Notes: generated from the sequence alone by a model not told the origin. Numbered from the stretch's first letter, positions 44,850 through 53,974 are shown. The stretch is DNA of 64,000 nt from Mycobacterium sp. AT1 (GCF_002043095.1 NZ_MVOC01000017.1:22287-86286); one strand, 5' to 3'. Made by a program: numbers and translations.

Positions 44850-45501
44850 AGATGCAGTGGGCGTTGCCGCCAATGGGTTCCTCGGCGACTACCTTGCCGT
44901 CGAGGGTGATCCGGCACCCCGGCCCCGGGGTGTCCCGCCCGACGGCGACGACCTGAAGCAACTGCACGTCGGACCCGACCTTCATCACGCGTGAGAACGG
45001 AAGAGTCGTGTGGTCCGCCACCAACGAGCCCGCCGGATCGGTGTCGATGCTGAACACCTCGCCGGGACCGGTGACCTCGAACCTGACGGTCGACTGACCC
45101 GGCGTGCTGGCGGGGCCCTGCGAGCCGGAGGCCCTGCGTGACGCGGCGGCCGCGTTGTCGGCCAGGGTCGCCGACCGGACCGCCGGGGTGACGCAGACGG
45201 TGTCCCCGTCGAACGCCTCGCGCCAGACGTAGCCCTGGGAGCAGGATTCGGGGCCGGAAGCCTGACTCGGGTCCTTGTTGGCCCCGGCGTTGGCGTTCTG
45301 CTGGGCGACCTGGTCCCGGGTGGCCGGGGTGACGCAGACCGTGTCGCCGACGCGGGCCTCCCGCCAGACGTACCCGCTGACGCAGGTGTCCGGCCCGTAC
45401 GGCAGGGGGTCGGCGACCGCGGGCGACGGGAACGCACCGGCGACGATCCCGAGCGCGGCGGACAGTGGAACGAGTTGCGACAGCTTCGACGTGGTCTTCA
45501 T
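44836..45501 (-). CDS. Secreted protein with two C-GYVWREA repeats and MmpS-like domain
   Basis: 221 residues with an N-terminal signal sequence (LSAALGIVAGAFPSPAVAD). Two copies of a Cys-bracketed unit follow: CVSGYVWREARVGDTVCVTP and CSQGYVWREAFDGDTVCVTP, separated by a Gln/Asn-rich linker. The C-terminal 80 residues (VRFEVTGPGEVFSIDTDPAG, ending CRITLDGKVVAEEPIGGNAH) resemble the extracellular beta-sandwich of MmpS proteins. The paired Cys suggest disulfides in each repeat. Function is unknown; it is probably in the cell envelope or secreted. The start at 45501 is set by the signal peptide. Confidence 0.75.
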   Translation of the reverse strand: MKTTSKLSQLVPLSAALGIVAGAFPSPAVADPLPYGPDTCVSGYVWREARVGDTVCVTPATRDQVAQQNANAGANKDPSQASGPESCSQGYVWREAFDGDTVCVTPAVRSATLADNAAAASRRASGSQGPASTPGQSTVRFEVTGPGEVFSIDTDPAGSLVADHTTLPFSRVMKVGSDVQLLQVVAVGRDTPGPGCRITLDGKVVAEEPIGGNAHCIFSRP

Positions 45502-45585
45502 GGGAGAGCCCCTCGGCGGTGGTGGAGTTGTGAGCGGACGTCGCAACTTTGTCTCGCCGCAGGGGTCGTCGGCGTGAGTAGTGGA

Positions 45586-46566
45586 CTACCTGGAAACCGA
45601 CGCCGCCCGGTACGCGTCGTCGACGAACGCCATGTTGGCGACCGCGTCAGCCGTGCCGAACGGCAGCGCGGTGCCCCGCTCGACGTGCGCGGCGAACGCC
45701 TCCAACTGGTACGTGTAGGACGCTCTGGTGCCGAGGTGTTCGACCGTGGTGCCCGCGGCGGTGGTGATCGTCAGCCGGTCGTCGGTACTCGGGCTGATGA
45801 AGTCGTGCACCAGCAGGTCGCCCGCCGTCCCCGCGATGTGGATCGTGAACGAACGGTGGTCGCCCACCATCGAATTCGCGGTCAGCCCGGTGGCGCCGCC
45901 AGGGAAGCCGAGTTCGACGTCGCACCAGGCGTCGACGCCAGGCGTGCGCTGCTCGGCGTGCGCCCGCACGATCGACGGTCGGCCCTCGATGCCGGGACCC
46001 GCGAGGCGACCCAGTGAGCGCATGACGTGCAGCCCGTAACAGCCCAGGTCCATCAGCGCCCCGCCGGCCAGGTCGAGGGACCAGCGCGGATCGTCGTCGG
46101 CCGGCGGCTCCATCGTCATCCTGACCTCGACGTGGGTGACGGTGCCGATGGTGCCGTCGCCGGCAAGCTCGAACGCGCGCTGGGTGACCGGGTGGAAGAA
46201 GTAATGGAAGCCCTCGAGCACCGTCACACCCGCCGCGTCGGCGGCCTCGGCTACCCGCTGAGCCTCGGCTTCGTCACGGGCGAAGGGCTTTTCGCTCAAC
46301 ACCGGTTTGCCCGCCGCGATCGCCGCGAGATTCCACGGCGCGTGCAGCGAGTTCGCCAGGGGGTTGTAGACGACGTCGACCTCCGCGTCGTCGATCACGG
46401 CCTGGTAGTCGTCGACCACCCGCTCGACGCCGTACTTCTTCGCGAACACCTCAGCCCGTGACTGGTCCCGCGCGGCCACGGCCACCAGGCGGTGGCCGAG
46501 TTCCGCCGCGGGACCGACGATTGCGGCCTCGGCGATCCGCGACGCTCCGAGAATCCCGATCCTCAC
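45586..46566 (-). CDS. Gfo/Idh/MocA-family oxidoreductase in second inositol operon
   Basis: 326 residues. The Rossmann nucleotide-binding start is RIGILGASRIAEAAIVGPA, the conserved EKP is in VLSEKPFARDEAEAQRV, and the C-terminal sheet domain has GGALMDLGCYGLHVMRSLG. It probably oxidizes or reduces a cyclitol or sugar with NAD(P). Unlike the neighbouring iolG-like protein it lacks the DCAVHD signature, so a different substrate is likely. GTG at 46566 overlaps the upstream iolE stop by 4 bases. It is the last gene of the operon. Confidence 0.87.
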   Translation of the reverse strand: MRIGILGASRIAEAAIVGPAAELGHRLVAVAARDQSRAEVFAKKYGVERVVDDYQAVIDDAEVDVVYNPLANSLHAPWNLAAIAAGKPVLSEKPFARDEAEAQRVAEAADAAGVTVLEGFHYFFHPVTQRAFELAGDGTIGTVTHVEVRMTMEPPADDDPRWSLDLAGGALMDLGCYGLHVMRSLGRLAGPGIEGRPSIVRAHAEQRTPGVDAWCDVELGFPGGATGLTANSMVGDHRSFTIHIAGTAGDLLVHDFISPSTDDRLTITTAAGTTVEHLGTRASYTYQLEAFAAHVERGTALPFGTADAVANMAFVDDAYRAASVSR

Positions 46567-47432
46567 GCGGTGATCTGCCTCAGGTATGCCACACTCGCCA
46601 GGACGTCGCGCACCGGACCCTCGCCTGCCGGCTCGCCGTCGAGGATCGTGTCCTGCTCCAGCACGAACCAACCGTCGAAACCGTTGTCCCGCAGCACCGA
46701 GACGATGCCCGCCACGTCCACGTCGCCGGTGCCGAGCGGGGTGTACATGCCCGCCTTGACGGCCTCGGTGTAGGTCAGCTCACCGGACTGCACCTTCGCC
46801 GCCAGTGCGGCGTCGACGTCCTTGAGGTGGGTGTGGGCGATGCGGTTCGGCACGGCCTTCGCCAGTTCGAGCGGGTCGGTGCCGCCGATCAGCAGATGAC
46901 CGGTGTCCAGGCACAGCTTGATCGACGAGCCCTGCAGCACTCGGTCGACGTCGGCGCGCGTTTCGACGATGGTGCCGACGTGGGGATGCAGCACGGCGAG
47001 CAGGCCCCGCTCGGCGACGATGGCGGCCAACCGGTCCAGGTTGGCGACCAGCCTCGCCCACTGGGCGTCGTCGAGCACGGGCCGGGAGTCGTAACCGTCG
47101 GCTCCGGTGGCCGCGGCGAGCACCACGACGCCGGCTCCGGCGGCGACCAGGGATTCGAGTGGGCCGGCAAGGTCGTCGACGGGGTCGTGGTCGTCGGCGA
47201 ACAGGACGACGGGCACGAAGCCGCCGACGCAGGCCAGATCCTTCTCTCGCAGAACGTCTTTCAGTTCGTCGGCGTCGGTCGGGAGGAAGCCCTCCGGTCC
47301 GAGTTCGGTAGCCGTCAGCCCGGCGCCGCGCATTTCGGTCAGCACCCGGTCGGGGTCCAACTGGTGGCCCCAGCCGGGCACCTCGCAGACACCCCAGGAG
47401 ATGGGGGCTCCCGCGATCTTGAGAGCACTCAC
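46563..47432 (-). CDS. iolE: Inosose dehydratase (myo-inosose-2 dehydratase)
   Basis: 289 residues. KIAGAPISWGVCEVPGWGHQ near the N-terminus is the hallmark of IolE, and ATELGPEGFLPTDADEL, LAVLHPHVGTIVET, KLCLDTGHLLIGGTDP and RIAHTHLKDVDAAL supply the barrel metal ligands. IolE dehydrates 2-keto-myo-inositol to the diketone hydrolysed by IolD, which is encoded in the other operon. GTG at 47432 (VSALKIAG) fits the family, and GTGA overlaps the iolG stop. Confidence 0.93.
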   Translation of the reverse strand: MSALKIAGAPISWGVCEVPGWGHQLDPDRVLTEMRGAGLTATELGPEGFLPTDADELKDVLREKDLACVGGFVPVVLFADDHDPVDDLAGPLESLVAAGAGVVVLAAATGADGYDSRPVLDDAQWARLVANLDRLAAIVAERGLLAVLHPHVGTIVETRADVDRVLQGSSIKLCLDTGHLLIGGTDPLELAKAVPNRIAHTHLKDVDAALAAKVQSGELTYTEAVKAGMYTPLGTGDVDVAGIVSVLRDNGFDGWFVLEQDTILDGEPAGEGPVRDVLASVAYLRQITA

Positions 47433-48436
47433 GAGTTGCGCACCTCCGCGATCGTGACGGGCGTGCCCCGCTTGAGGGATTCGGTGGCGGCTTCGGCCAG
47501 CCACGCGACCTCGACCGCGTCGGCGACCGTCGCGCCCAGGACCGGGCCGCCCTTCGTCACCTCGACGAACGCGGCCAGCTCGGTGCGGAACGCCTCGGTG
47601 AAGCGGTCCATGAAGAAGTGGTGGGCCGGGCCCTGCGGAAAGTCGTTGCCTGGATCGGTGTTTCGCAGCGGCACACCCTGATCCCAGCCGGCGGCGACGC
47701 TGTCCTCGAACCCGTGGACCTCGAGGCGGCAGTCGTAACCACGCGCGTTGTAGCGGGCGTTGGACACTACGCCGAGCGCGCCGCCGTCGAACTTCACGAT
47801 CACTGCGGCGGTGTCGACGTCGCCGTAGTCGGCGAACAGCGGGTCGCCCTGCACGGTTCCGGTGGCGTAGACCTCGACGGCGCGCTGTCCGGTGATCCAG
47901 TTGAGTACGTCGAAGTCGTGCACCGCGCAGTCGCGGAAGATGCCGCCCGAGCCCTTGATGTAGTCCAGTGGCGGGGGAGCGGGGTCCATCGTGGTGCTGC
48001 GCACGGTGTGCAGCTTTCCGAGCGACCCGTCGTCGACGGCGCGCTTGGCCGCTGCGAACGCCGCGTCATACCGGCGTTGGTAGCCGACCTGCACGGGCAC
48101 GCCGGAGGCCAGGATGGCCTCGGCGACGCGGGCGCTCTCGACGGCGGTCGAGGCGATGGGCTTCTCGCAGAACGTGGGAATGCCCCGCGCGACGGCGGCC
48201 AGGGTCAGCTCGGCATGCGCAGGCGTGGCGGCCGCGACGACCACGCCGTCGACGCCGGAGGACAGCAGCTCGTCGACGGTCGCGACGTACTTGGCGCCGT
48301 GCTTGGCGGCGACGGCCTCGGCGACGTCGCCGCGCTCGTCGGTGATCACCAGCCCGTCGAGACCCGCTAGCCCGCTGAGGGTTTCGGTATGGAATGCGCC
48401 GATGCGGCCCAGTCCGATTACGCCGAGGGTGGTCAT
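47429..48436 (-). CDS. iolG: Inositol 2-dehydrogenase (Gfo/Idh/MocA family)
   Basis: 335 residues. The NAD-binding motif is GVIGLGRIGAFHTETLSG. The catalytic region has TFCEKPIASTAV (EKP) and GGIFRDCAVHDFDVLNWITG (Asp and His), typical of inositol dehydrogenases, with VGYQRRYDAAFAAAKRAV between them. It oxidizes myo-inositol to 2-keto-myo-inositol, the first step of the pathway. AAGGAG lies 8 bases before the ATG at 48436. It overlaps the phytanoyl-CoA dioxygenase-like gene upstream and iolE downstream by 4 bases each. Confidence 0.92.
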   Translation of the reverse strand: MTTLGVIGLGRIGAFHTETLSGLAGLDGLVITDERGDVAEAVAAKHGAKYVATVDELLSSGVDGVVVAAATPAHAELTLAAVARGIPTFCEKPIASTAVESARVAEAILASGVPVQVGYQRRYDAAFAAAKRAVDDGSLGKLHTVRSTTMDPAPPPLDYIKGSGGIFRDCAVHDFDVLNWITGQRAVEVYATGTVQGDPLFADYGDVDTAAVIVKFDGGALGVVSNARYNARGYDCRLEVHGFEDSVAAGWDQGVPLRNTDPGNDFPQGPAHHFFMDRFTEAFRTELAAFVEVTKGGPVLGATVADAVEVAWLAEAATESLKRGTPVTIAEVRNS

Positions 48437-49596
48437 GCATTTCTCCTTGTCGTGTGTTCTGCGAGTGCTTCGTCGAATGCTCGTGGGGTGAGGCGAGAGG
48501 CCAGTGCGGCCAGTACGACGTCGACCTGGCTCGGCGGCGCGAGGCTGCCGATCGGTTGGTCCCGGTCGAGGTTGGTGGGGAAGGCGTAGCCCTCGGCCGT
48601 CGCGTTGACCGAGTTGCGGATCTCGCGGTCGGAACGCCCGGCGGCCTTCATGGCGAGCAGGGCCGGGTAGGTGGCGCGGATCATCGCGGTGCGGTCCATC
48701 GCCTCCATCGCCCGGCCGAACGGTGACGAGATCTGCAGCAGGTTGGCCATCCGGCGGATGTCGGTGGAGGTGTTCGCCCCCGCTCCGTGCATCAGTGCGG
48801 GGTTGAAGAACACCGCGTCGCCCTTGCGCAGCGGCACCTGCACCATGCGGGTGGCGAAGAAGTCGACGAATTCCTGCCCGTAGAACGCGATGTAACCGCC
48901 CGCGAATTTCTGCGAGTGGGGCAGCAGCATCGTCGGGCCGCTCTCCAACGGCATGTCGCAGTGCGCGACGGCGCCCTGCAGGGTCAGGACGGCCGACATG
49001 CGGTGCATGTGGGCGGGGTAGGCCGCCAGTTGATCGGCGTCGACGAAGCCGAGGTGGTAGTCGCGGTGCGGAACCTGCGGGGCGCCACCGGGATTGACGA
49101 CGTTGACCTGTGAGGTGACCTGGTAGCGCGGGCCGAGCCAGGCCTCGCATACGAGGGCGAGTGCGTCGTTGGCGTAGTACTCGGCGAAGACCTCGGGATC
49201 GTGCAGCGCCAGCTTCTGGGCGGCGTTCCAGATGCGGTCGTTGACGCCGGCCTTGCCGAAGTGGTCACCGGCCGCGGAGCCCGCGGCGCGCTGCGCCTCG
49301 ATGAGCGCGGTGAACGCCTCGCTGGCCCGGTCCACCGTCGGGTGGTCGAACGCGCCCTCGAAGACCACGACTCCTGGTCCGTCGGCGAGTGCGTGGATCA
49401 ACTCGGTCTGCAGGGCGCGGCGGTCGGCGGTGGCCACGGTTTGGGCGGAGTAGACCAGGACGCCCTGGCGGACGTCACTGGCGAGCGGGTAGTCGCCGGC
49501 GTCGGTCGGGGTGGCGACCAGCGCGCGGAACTCGTCGAGGCCACAGTCGGCGTCGTCGATCCACGCCCGGTGCGTAGTGGAGGTGGGAGCAGCCAT
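48433..49596 (-). CDS. Phytanoyl-CoA dioxygenase family protein (Fe(II)/2-oxoglutarate type)
   Basis: 387 residues. The iron-binding HxD is in QVPHRDYHLGFVDAD and the distal His in NPALMHGAGANTSTDIRRM, giving a complete facial triad, with Arg downstream for 2-oxoglutarate. Related proteins hydroxylate lipids, amino acids or natural products. Being the first gene of an inositol operon, it may act on a methylated or modified inositol, for example to remove a substituent before IolG. That is inference. The ATG at 49596 is separated from the LacI gene by a 148-base divergent promoter region. Confidence 0.83.
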   Translation of the reverse strand: MAAPTSTTHRAWIDDADCGLDEFRALVATPTDAGDYPLASDVRQGVLVYSAQTVATADRRALQTELIHALADGPGVVVFEGAFDHPTVDRASEAFTALIEAQRAAGSAAGDHFGKAGVNDRIWNAAQKLALHDPEVFAEYYANDALALVCEAWLGPRYQVTSQVNVVNPGGAPQVPHRDYHLGFVDADQLAAYPAHMHRMSAVLTLQGAVAHCDMPLESGPTMLLPHSQKFAGGYIAFYGQEFVDFFATRMVQVPLRKGDAVFFNPALMHGAGANTSTDIRRMANLLQISSPFGRAMEAMDRTAMIRATYPALLAMKAAGRSDREIRNSVNATAEGYAFPTNLDRDQPIGSLAPPSQVDVVLAALASRLTPRAFDEALAEHTTRRNA

Positions 49597-49677
49597 GCCC
49601 GTTAGTCTTGTTGTGACCCGCGCCGCAATCAACACCAAAAACCCGTCAAAAACACCTCAGCGCGTTGGTGATTTGGG

Positions 49678-49700
49678 CGCGCTAATCCGCGGCTAGCGCG
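49678..49700. promoter_or_regulatory. Inverted repeat in the divergent promoter of the LacI gene and second inositol operon
   Basis: CGCGCTA at 49678–49684 and TAGCGCG at 49694–49700 are exact inverted repeats separated by 9 bases. The position, 45 bases before the LacI start and about 80 bases before the PhyH start, suits an operator. The total symmetry length is within the range bound by LacI dimers. Confidence 0.4.
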
Positions 49701-49744
49701 GCTGAACGCGCCGAAATCGCAAAGGGGAGGGCGAGGAGGGGGAC

Positions 49745-50749
49745 ATGCCGCATCGCTACAAGGTCCGCGAGATCGCCCAGCAGTCGGGCCTGAGCGAGGC
49801 GACCGTCGACCGCGTCCTCAACGACCGGCCCGGCGTGCGCGAGAACACCCGCGCCGAGGTCGCCCAGGCCATCGCCGACCTCGACAAGCAGCGCGCCCAA
49901 CTCCGGCTCAACGGCCGCCGCTTCCTGGTCGACGTGGTGATGCAAACCCCGCAGCGGTTCTCCGACGCCTTCCGCGCCGCGATCGAAGCCGAGCTGCCCG
50001 CCTTCGCACCGGCCATGCTGAGGGCCCGCTTCCACCTCTGGGAGTCCGGGTCGACGGCGCAGATGGCCGAGATACTCGGCAAGATCCGCGGCAGCCACGG
50101 GGTGGTGCTGAAGGCGCAGGACGCTCCCGAGGTGACCGAGGCCGTCGACCGGCTGGTCGGCGCGGGCGTCCCCGTCGTCACCTATACGACCGACGTGCCG
50201 AACAGCGCACGCTGCGCCTACGTCGGCATCGACAACCACGGGGCCGGCGTCACCGCCGCCTACCTGATGGACCAGTGGCTGGGCTCGTCGACCTCAGGGG
50301 TGCTGATCACGTTGAGCGGCACGGTCTTTCGTGGGGAAGGTGAACGCGAGGTCGGCTTCCGGTCCGCGCTGCGCGGTTCCGGACGCGAGGTCGTCGAGGT
50401 CAGCGACAGCGACGGCATCGACGCCACCACCGAGCGACTGGTCCTCGACGCCCTGCAGCGGCACCCCGGTGTGGAGGCCGTCTACTCACCGGGCGGCGGC
50501 AACACCGCGACGGTCGCCGCCTTCGAGAAGATCGGAAGAGTCTGCCGGGTGTTCGTCGCCCACGACCTCGACGCCGACAACCGACGGTTGCTGCGCGACG
50601 GACGGATCTCGGTGGTCCTGCACAACGATCTGCGGGCCGACGCCAGGGTGGCGATGCGGCAGATCCTGCAGCACCACGGCGCCCTCCCCGCAGAACCGGC
50701 ACGGCCGACGCCGATCCAGGTGATCACCCCGTTCAACCTGCCCGTCTGA
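49745..50749 (+). CDS. LacI-family transcriptional regulator
   Basis: 334 residues. The DNA-binding head YKVREIAQQSGLSEATVDRV followed by LNDRPGVRENTRAEV is of the LacI type, and the rest is a periplasmic-binding-like sugar domain (GVVLKAQDAPEVTEAVDRLV, TTDVPNSARCAYVGIDNHGA). It is divergent from the PhyH–iolG–iolE operon and followed by a PfkB kinase gene, and so is the probable regulator of both. It differs from the GntR regulator that seems to control the iolCBD operon. Confidence 0.87.
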   Translation: MPHRYKVREIAQQSGLSEATVDRVLNDRPGVRENTRAEVAQAIADLDKQRAQLRLNGRRFLVDVVMQTPQRFSDAFRAAIEAELPAFAPAMLRARFHLWESGSTAQMAEILGKIRGSHGVVLKAQDAPEVTEAVDRLVGAGVPVVTYTTDVPNSARCAYVGIDNHGAGVTAAYLMDQWLGSSTSGVLITLSGTVFRGEGEREVGFRSALRGSGREVVEVSDSDGIDATTERLVLDALQRHPGVEAVYSPGGGNTATVAAFEKIGRVCRVFVAHDLDADNRRLLRDGRISVVLHNDLRADARVAMRQILQHHGALPAEPARPTPIQVITPFNLPV

Positions 50750-50838
50750 GCGACGAGTCGTCGATTCCCAGCGTGGCCAGATACCATTTCGCCTCACGGC
50801 GACTCCGGTGCGCCGACGAAGAGCAGGAGATTCGAACG

Positions 50839-51687
50839 GTGCGGCCACAGCTCGTCGACGGCGTCACCGTCCTCGGCAACCTCGCAGTCGACCGGATCGA
50901 CGGCGCGCCGCCCAGCCCCGGCGGCTGCGCCTCGTTCGCAGGCGTGGCGTTGGAGTACGCGGGCGGAGCTGGCCAGATCGTGGCCATGGGCGCCCAAGAA
51001 GACCATCAGTTGTTCACCGGCGTGCTCGACCGGTTCGGGTCGCTCGTCCGGATCATCGACTCCGACCGGACGGCCGGCTTCCGGCTGGACTACGTCGACG
51101 TCGACCACCGGGTCATGTCCGTCACCGCACTCGGCCCCATCTGGGGGACCGACGAGATCGAGACCGCCAACCCGGAGACCACCTGGGTGCACCTCGCGCC
51201 GCTGCTGCGCGCGGACTTCCCCGAGACCACGCTGGCGCTGCTCGCCGAACGTGGGCATCGCGTCGCCTACGACGGTCAGGGCCTCGTCCGCGCCGACCGG
51301 GTCGGCCCGCTCGCGGTGGACCGCGACTATCCGCATGGCCTGCTGCGCGACATCAGCGTGCTCAAGTTGGCCGAGGACGAAGCGGTCATCGTCGCAGACG
51401 GCGAGTTCGACGCCGCGACGGCCGAGCGGCTGGGCGTTCCCGAGATCCTGGTGACCCTTGGTTCGGAGGGGTGCGACATCTACACCGAGGGCGACGTCGT
51501 GCGGGTGCCAGCGGCATGGCGGGTCACCGGAGTACAAGCCACGGGCGCCGGGGACATGTTCACGTCGTGCTACGTGGCCAACCGGGCGGCCGGTGCCGGT
51601 CCGGTGGCGGCAGCGGAGCGAGCCAGCGAACTGGTTGCCCGCGAGCTCGAGAAGCGGCTGCCCGTCCCGTCGCCCGACAGGGTGTAG
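50839..51687 (+). CDS. PfkB-family carbohydrate kinase
   Basis: 282 residues. VTVLGNLAVDRID at the start, SPGGCASFAGVALEYAGG as the substrate-side glycine motif, and VTGVQATGAGDMFTSCYVAN as the ATP-side motif with the catalytic Asp identify a ribokinase-like enzyme. GTG at 50839 has CAGGAG 9 bases upstream; the frame is open further upstream, but that part is not protein-like. It could phosphorylate an inositol, a sugar or a nucleoside. Its place after the LacI gene suggests a link to the inositol operon. Confidence 0.82.
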   Translation: MRPQLVDGVTVLGNLAVDRIDGAPPSPGGCASFAGVALEYAGGAGQIVAMGAQEDHQLFTGVLDRFGSLVRIIDSDRTAGFRLDYVDVDHRVMSVTALGPIWGTDEIETANPETTWVHLAPLLRADFPETTLALLAERGHRVAYDGQGLVRADRVGPLAVDRDYPHGLLRDISVLKLAEDEAVIVADGEFDAATAERLGVPEILVTLGSEGCDIYTEGDVVRVPAAWRVTGVQATGAGDMFTSCYVANRAAGAGPVAAAERASELVARELEKRLPVPSPDRV

Positions 51688-51728
51688 GCGCAGGTCGCGG
51701 CGGGTCAAACTCGACACCCGTCAAGTTT

Positions 51729-51742
51729 CTACCCGCGGGTAG
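51729..51742. promoter_or_regulatory. Perfect 14-bp palindrome upstream of korAB
   Basis: CTACCCGCGGGTAG is an exact palindrome about 280 bases upstream of korA, in a 334-base gap (51688–52021) that otherwise holds no gene I can support. It resembles the TACCC/GGGTA arms of the CstR-type sites at 24.7 kb but lacks the four-base spacer, so it may be a different regulator's site or simply a hairpin ending the kinase transcript. Confidence 0.35.
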
Positions 51743-52021
51743 CTTTCGTTCTTAGGATTAAGCTCGTCTCGAACGTGACGAAAACCACAAAACCGTCGTG
51801 GTCCTCCCGGCTTCACGGTCGTGAACTGCCGATTTGCGCACGCCTGCCGGACGGCTCGCGTGGCTGGTCGGTAAAGCCCAGCCTAAGAGCAGTGCAATAA
51901 TCGGTACTGCTAGTGACAGATAAGAAGAGGTTGACGTCGACCCGGCGGCGCGGGCGCGAAAAGCGCTCTACCCGGCGACACGGCAATCCCTCTACTTCGT
52001 GAAGTGTGAAAGGCGGGGGTC

Positions 52022-53974
52022 GTGACTCTCAGCGGCAGCGAAGCCGGTACGAGTTCCTCCACTCGGCAGAAGCTCGAGAAGGTCGTCATCCGCTTCGCCG
52101 GTGACTCCGGCGACGGCATGCAGTTGACCGGTGACCGGTTCACCACGGAAGCTGCGCTGTTCGGCAACGACCTTGCGACGCAACCGAATTACCCCGCCGA
52201 GATCCGGGCACCACAGGGCACGCTGCCCGGCGTCTCGTCGTTCCAGATTCAGATCGCCGACTTCGACATCCTCACCGCAGGCGACCGCCCCGACGTGCTG
52301 GTCGCGATGAACCCGGCGGCGCTGAAGGCCAACGTGGGCGACCTGCCGCGCGGCGGTCTCGTCATCGCCAACTCCGACGAGTTCACCAAGCGCAACCTCG
52401 CGAAGGTGGGCTACGAGGCCAACCCGCTGGAAGACGACAGTCTGTCCGACTACGTCGTTCAGGCGGTTCCGATGACCACCCTGACGCTGGGTGCCGTCGA
52501 GAAGATCGGCGCCACGAAGAAGGACGGCTCGCGGGCCAAGAACATGTTCGCCCTCGGTCTGCTGTCGTGGATGTACAACCGCGAACTGGAACAGAGCGAA
52601 GTCTTCATTCGCGAGAAGTTCGCCCGCAAGCCCGAGATCGCCGAGGCCAACGTCCTCGCACTCAAGGCGGGTTGGTACTACGGCGAGACCACCGAGGCGT
52701 TCGGCACCACCTACGAGGTGTCGCCCGCCAAGCTCAAGTCCGGTGAATACCGTCAGGTCTCCGGCAACACGGCACTGGCCTACGGCATCGTCGTCGCGGG
52801 TCAACTGGCCAACACGCAGGTGATGCTCGGCAGCTACCCGATCACGCCGGCCTCGGACATCCTTCACGAGCTGTCCAAGCACAAGAACTTCAACGTCCTC
52901 ACCTTCCAGGCGGAGGACGAGATCGCCGGCATCGGCGCGGCCCTCGGGGCGTCCTACGGCGGCGCGCTCGGCGTCACCAGCACCTCGGGCCCCGGCGTTG
53001 CGCTGAAGGCCGAGGCCATCGGCCTCGGGGTGATGGCCGAACTCCCGCTGCTGGTCGTGGACGTCCAGCGTGGCGGCCCCTCCACCGGGTTGCCGACCAA
53101 GACCGAGCAGGCAGACCTGATGCAGGCGCTCTACGGCCGCAACGGCGAATCCCCGGTCGCGGTGCTCGCACCCCAGTCGCCGTCGGACTGCTTCGAGATC
53201 GCCGTCGAGGCCGCCCGGATCGCGCTGACCTACCGCACGCCCGTGATCCTGCTGTCCGACGGAGCGATCGCCAACGGCTCCGAGCCGTGGCGCATCCCCG
53301 ACGTCACCACCTTCGAAGCGATCGACCACACCTTCGCCAAGGAGGGTGAACCATTCCAGCCCTACGCCCGTGACCCGGAGACGCTCGCGCGTCAGTTCGC
53401 GGTCCCCGGTACGCCCGGTCTGGAACACCGCATCGGTGGCCTCGAGTCCGCCAACGGCTCCGGCAACATCTCCTACGAGCCCAAGAACCACGATCTGATG
53501 GTGCGTCTGCGCCAGGCCAAGATCGACGGCATCACCGTTCCCGACCTGGTCGTCGACGACCCGAGCGGCGAGGCGGAGTTGCTGATCGTCGGCTGGGGCA
53601 GTTCCTATGGTCCCATCGGTGAGGCGTGCCGACGCGCGCGGCGCAACGGCGTGAAGGTCGCCCACGCGCACCTGCGATACCTGAACCCGTTGCCCGGCAA
53701 CCTCGGTGACGTCCTCCGCAAGTACCCGAACGTGGTGCTGCCGGAGATGAACCTCGGCCAGATGGCGCTGCTACTCCGCGGCAAGTACCTCGTGGACGTG
53801 CAGTCGGTGACGAAGGTGGAGGGCATGGCCTTCCTCGCCGAGGAAGTGGAGGGCATCATCGAATCGGCCCTCGACGGAACGTTGCGCGACAAGGAAACCG
53901 ACAAGGCCAAGTTCGCCCGGTTGGCCGCGGCCACCATCGAAGTTCCAGTGACGGCCGAAGGAGCTGAAGAATGA
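52022..53974 (+). CDS. korA: 2-oxoglutarate:ferredoxin oxidoreductase, alpha (fused gamma/alpha) subunit
   Basis: 650 residues. The N-terminal gamma-type domain has VIRFAGDSGDGMQLTGDRFT and the alpha part has LGSYPITPASDILHELS and TSGPGVALKAEAIGLGVMAE, the order of KorA (Rv2455c). With KorB it forms the CoA-dependent 2-oxoglutarate oxidoreductase that gives mycobacteria a ferredoxin-linked TCA step independent of the classical dehydrogenase. GTG at 52022 is chosen on family length. The stop overlaps the korB start in ATGA. Confidence 0.95.
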   Translation: MTLSGSEAGTSSSTRQKLEKVVIRFAGDSGDGMQLTGDRFTTEAALFGNDLATQPNYPAEIRAPQGTLPGVSSFQIQIADFDILTAGDRPDVLVAMNPAALKANVGDLPRGGLVIANSDEFTKRNLAKVGYEANPLEDDSLSDYVVQAVPMTTLTLGAVEKIGATKKDGSRAKNMFALGLLSWMYNRELEQSEVFIREKFARKPEIAEANVLALKAGWYYGETTEAFGTTYEVSPAKLKSGEYRQVSGNTALAYGIVVAGQLANTQVMLGSYPITPASDILHELSKHKNFNVLTFQAEDEIAGIGAALGASYGGALGVTSTSGPGVALKAEAIGLGVMAELPLLVVDVQRGGPSTGLPTKTEQADLMQALYGRNGESPVAVLAPQSPSDCFEIAVEAARIALTYRTPVILLSDGAIANGSEPWRIPDVTTFEAIDHTFAKEGEPFQPYARDPETLARQFAVPGTPGLEHRIGGLESANGSGNISYEPKNHDLMVRLRQAKIDGITVPDLVVDDPSGEAELLIVGWGSSYGPIGEACRRARRNGVKVAHAHLRYLNPLPGNLGDVLRKYPNVVLPEMNLGQMALLLRGKYLVDVQSVTKVEGMAFLAEEVEGIIESALDGTLRDKETDKAKFARLAAATIEVPVTAEGAEE

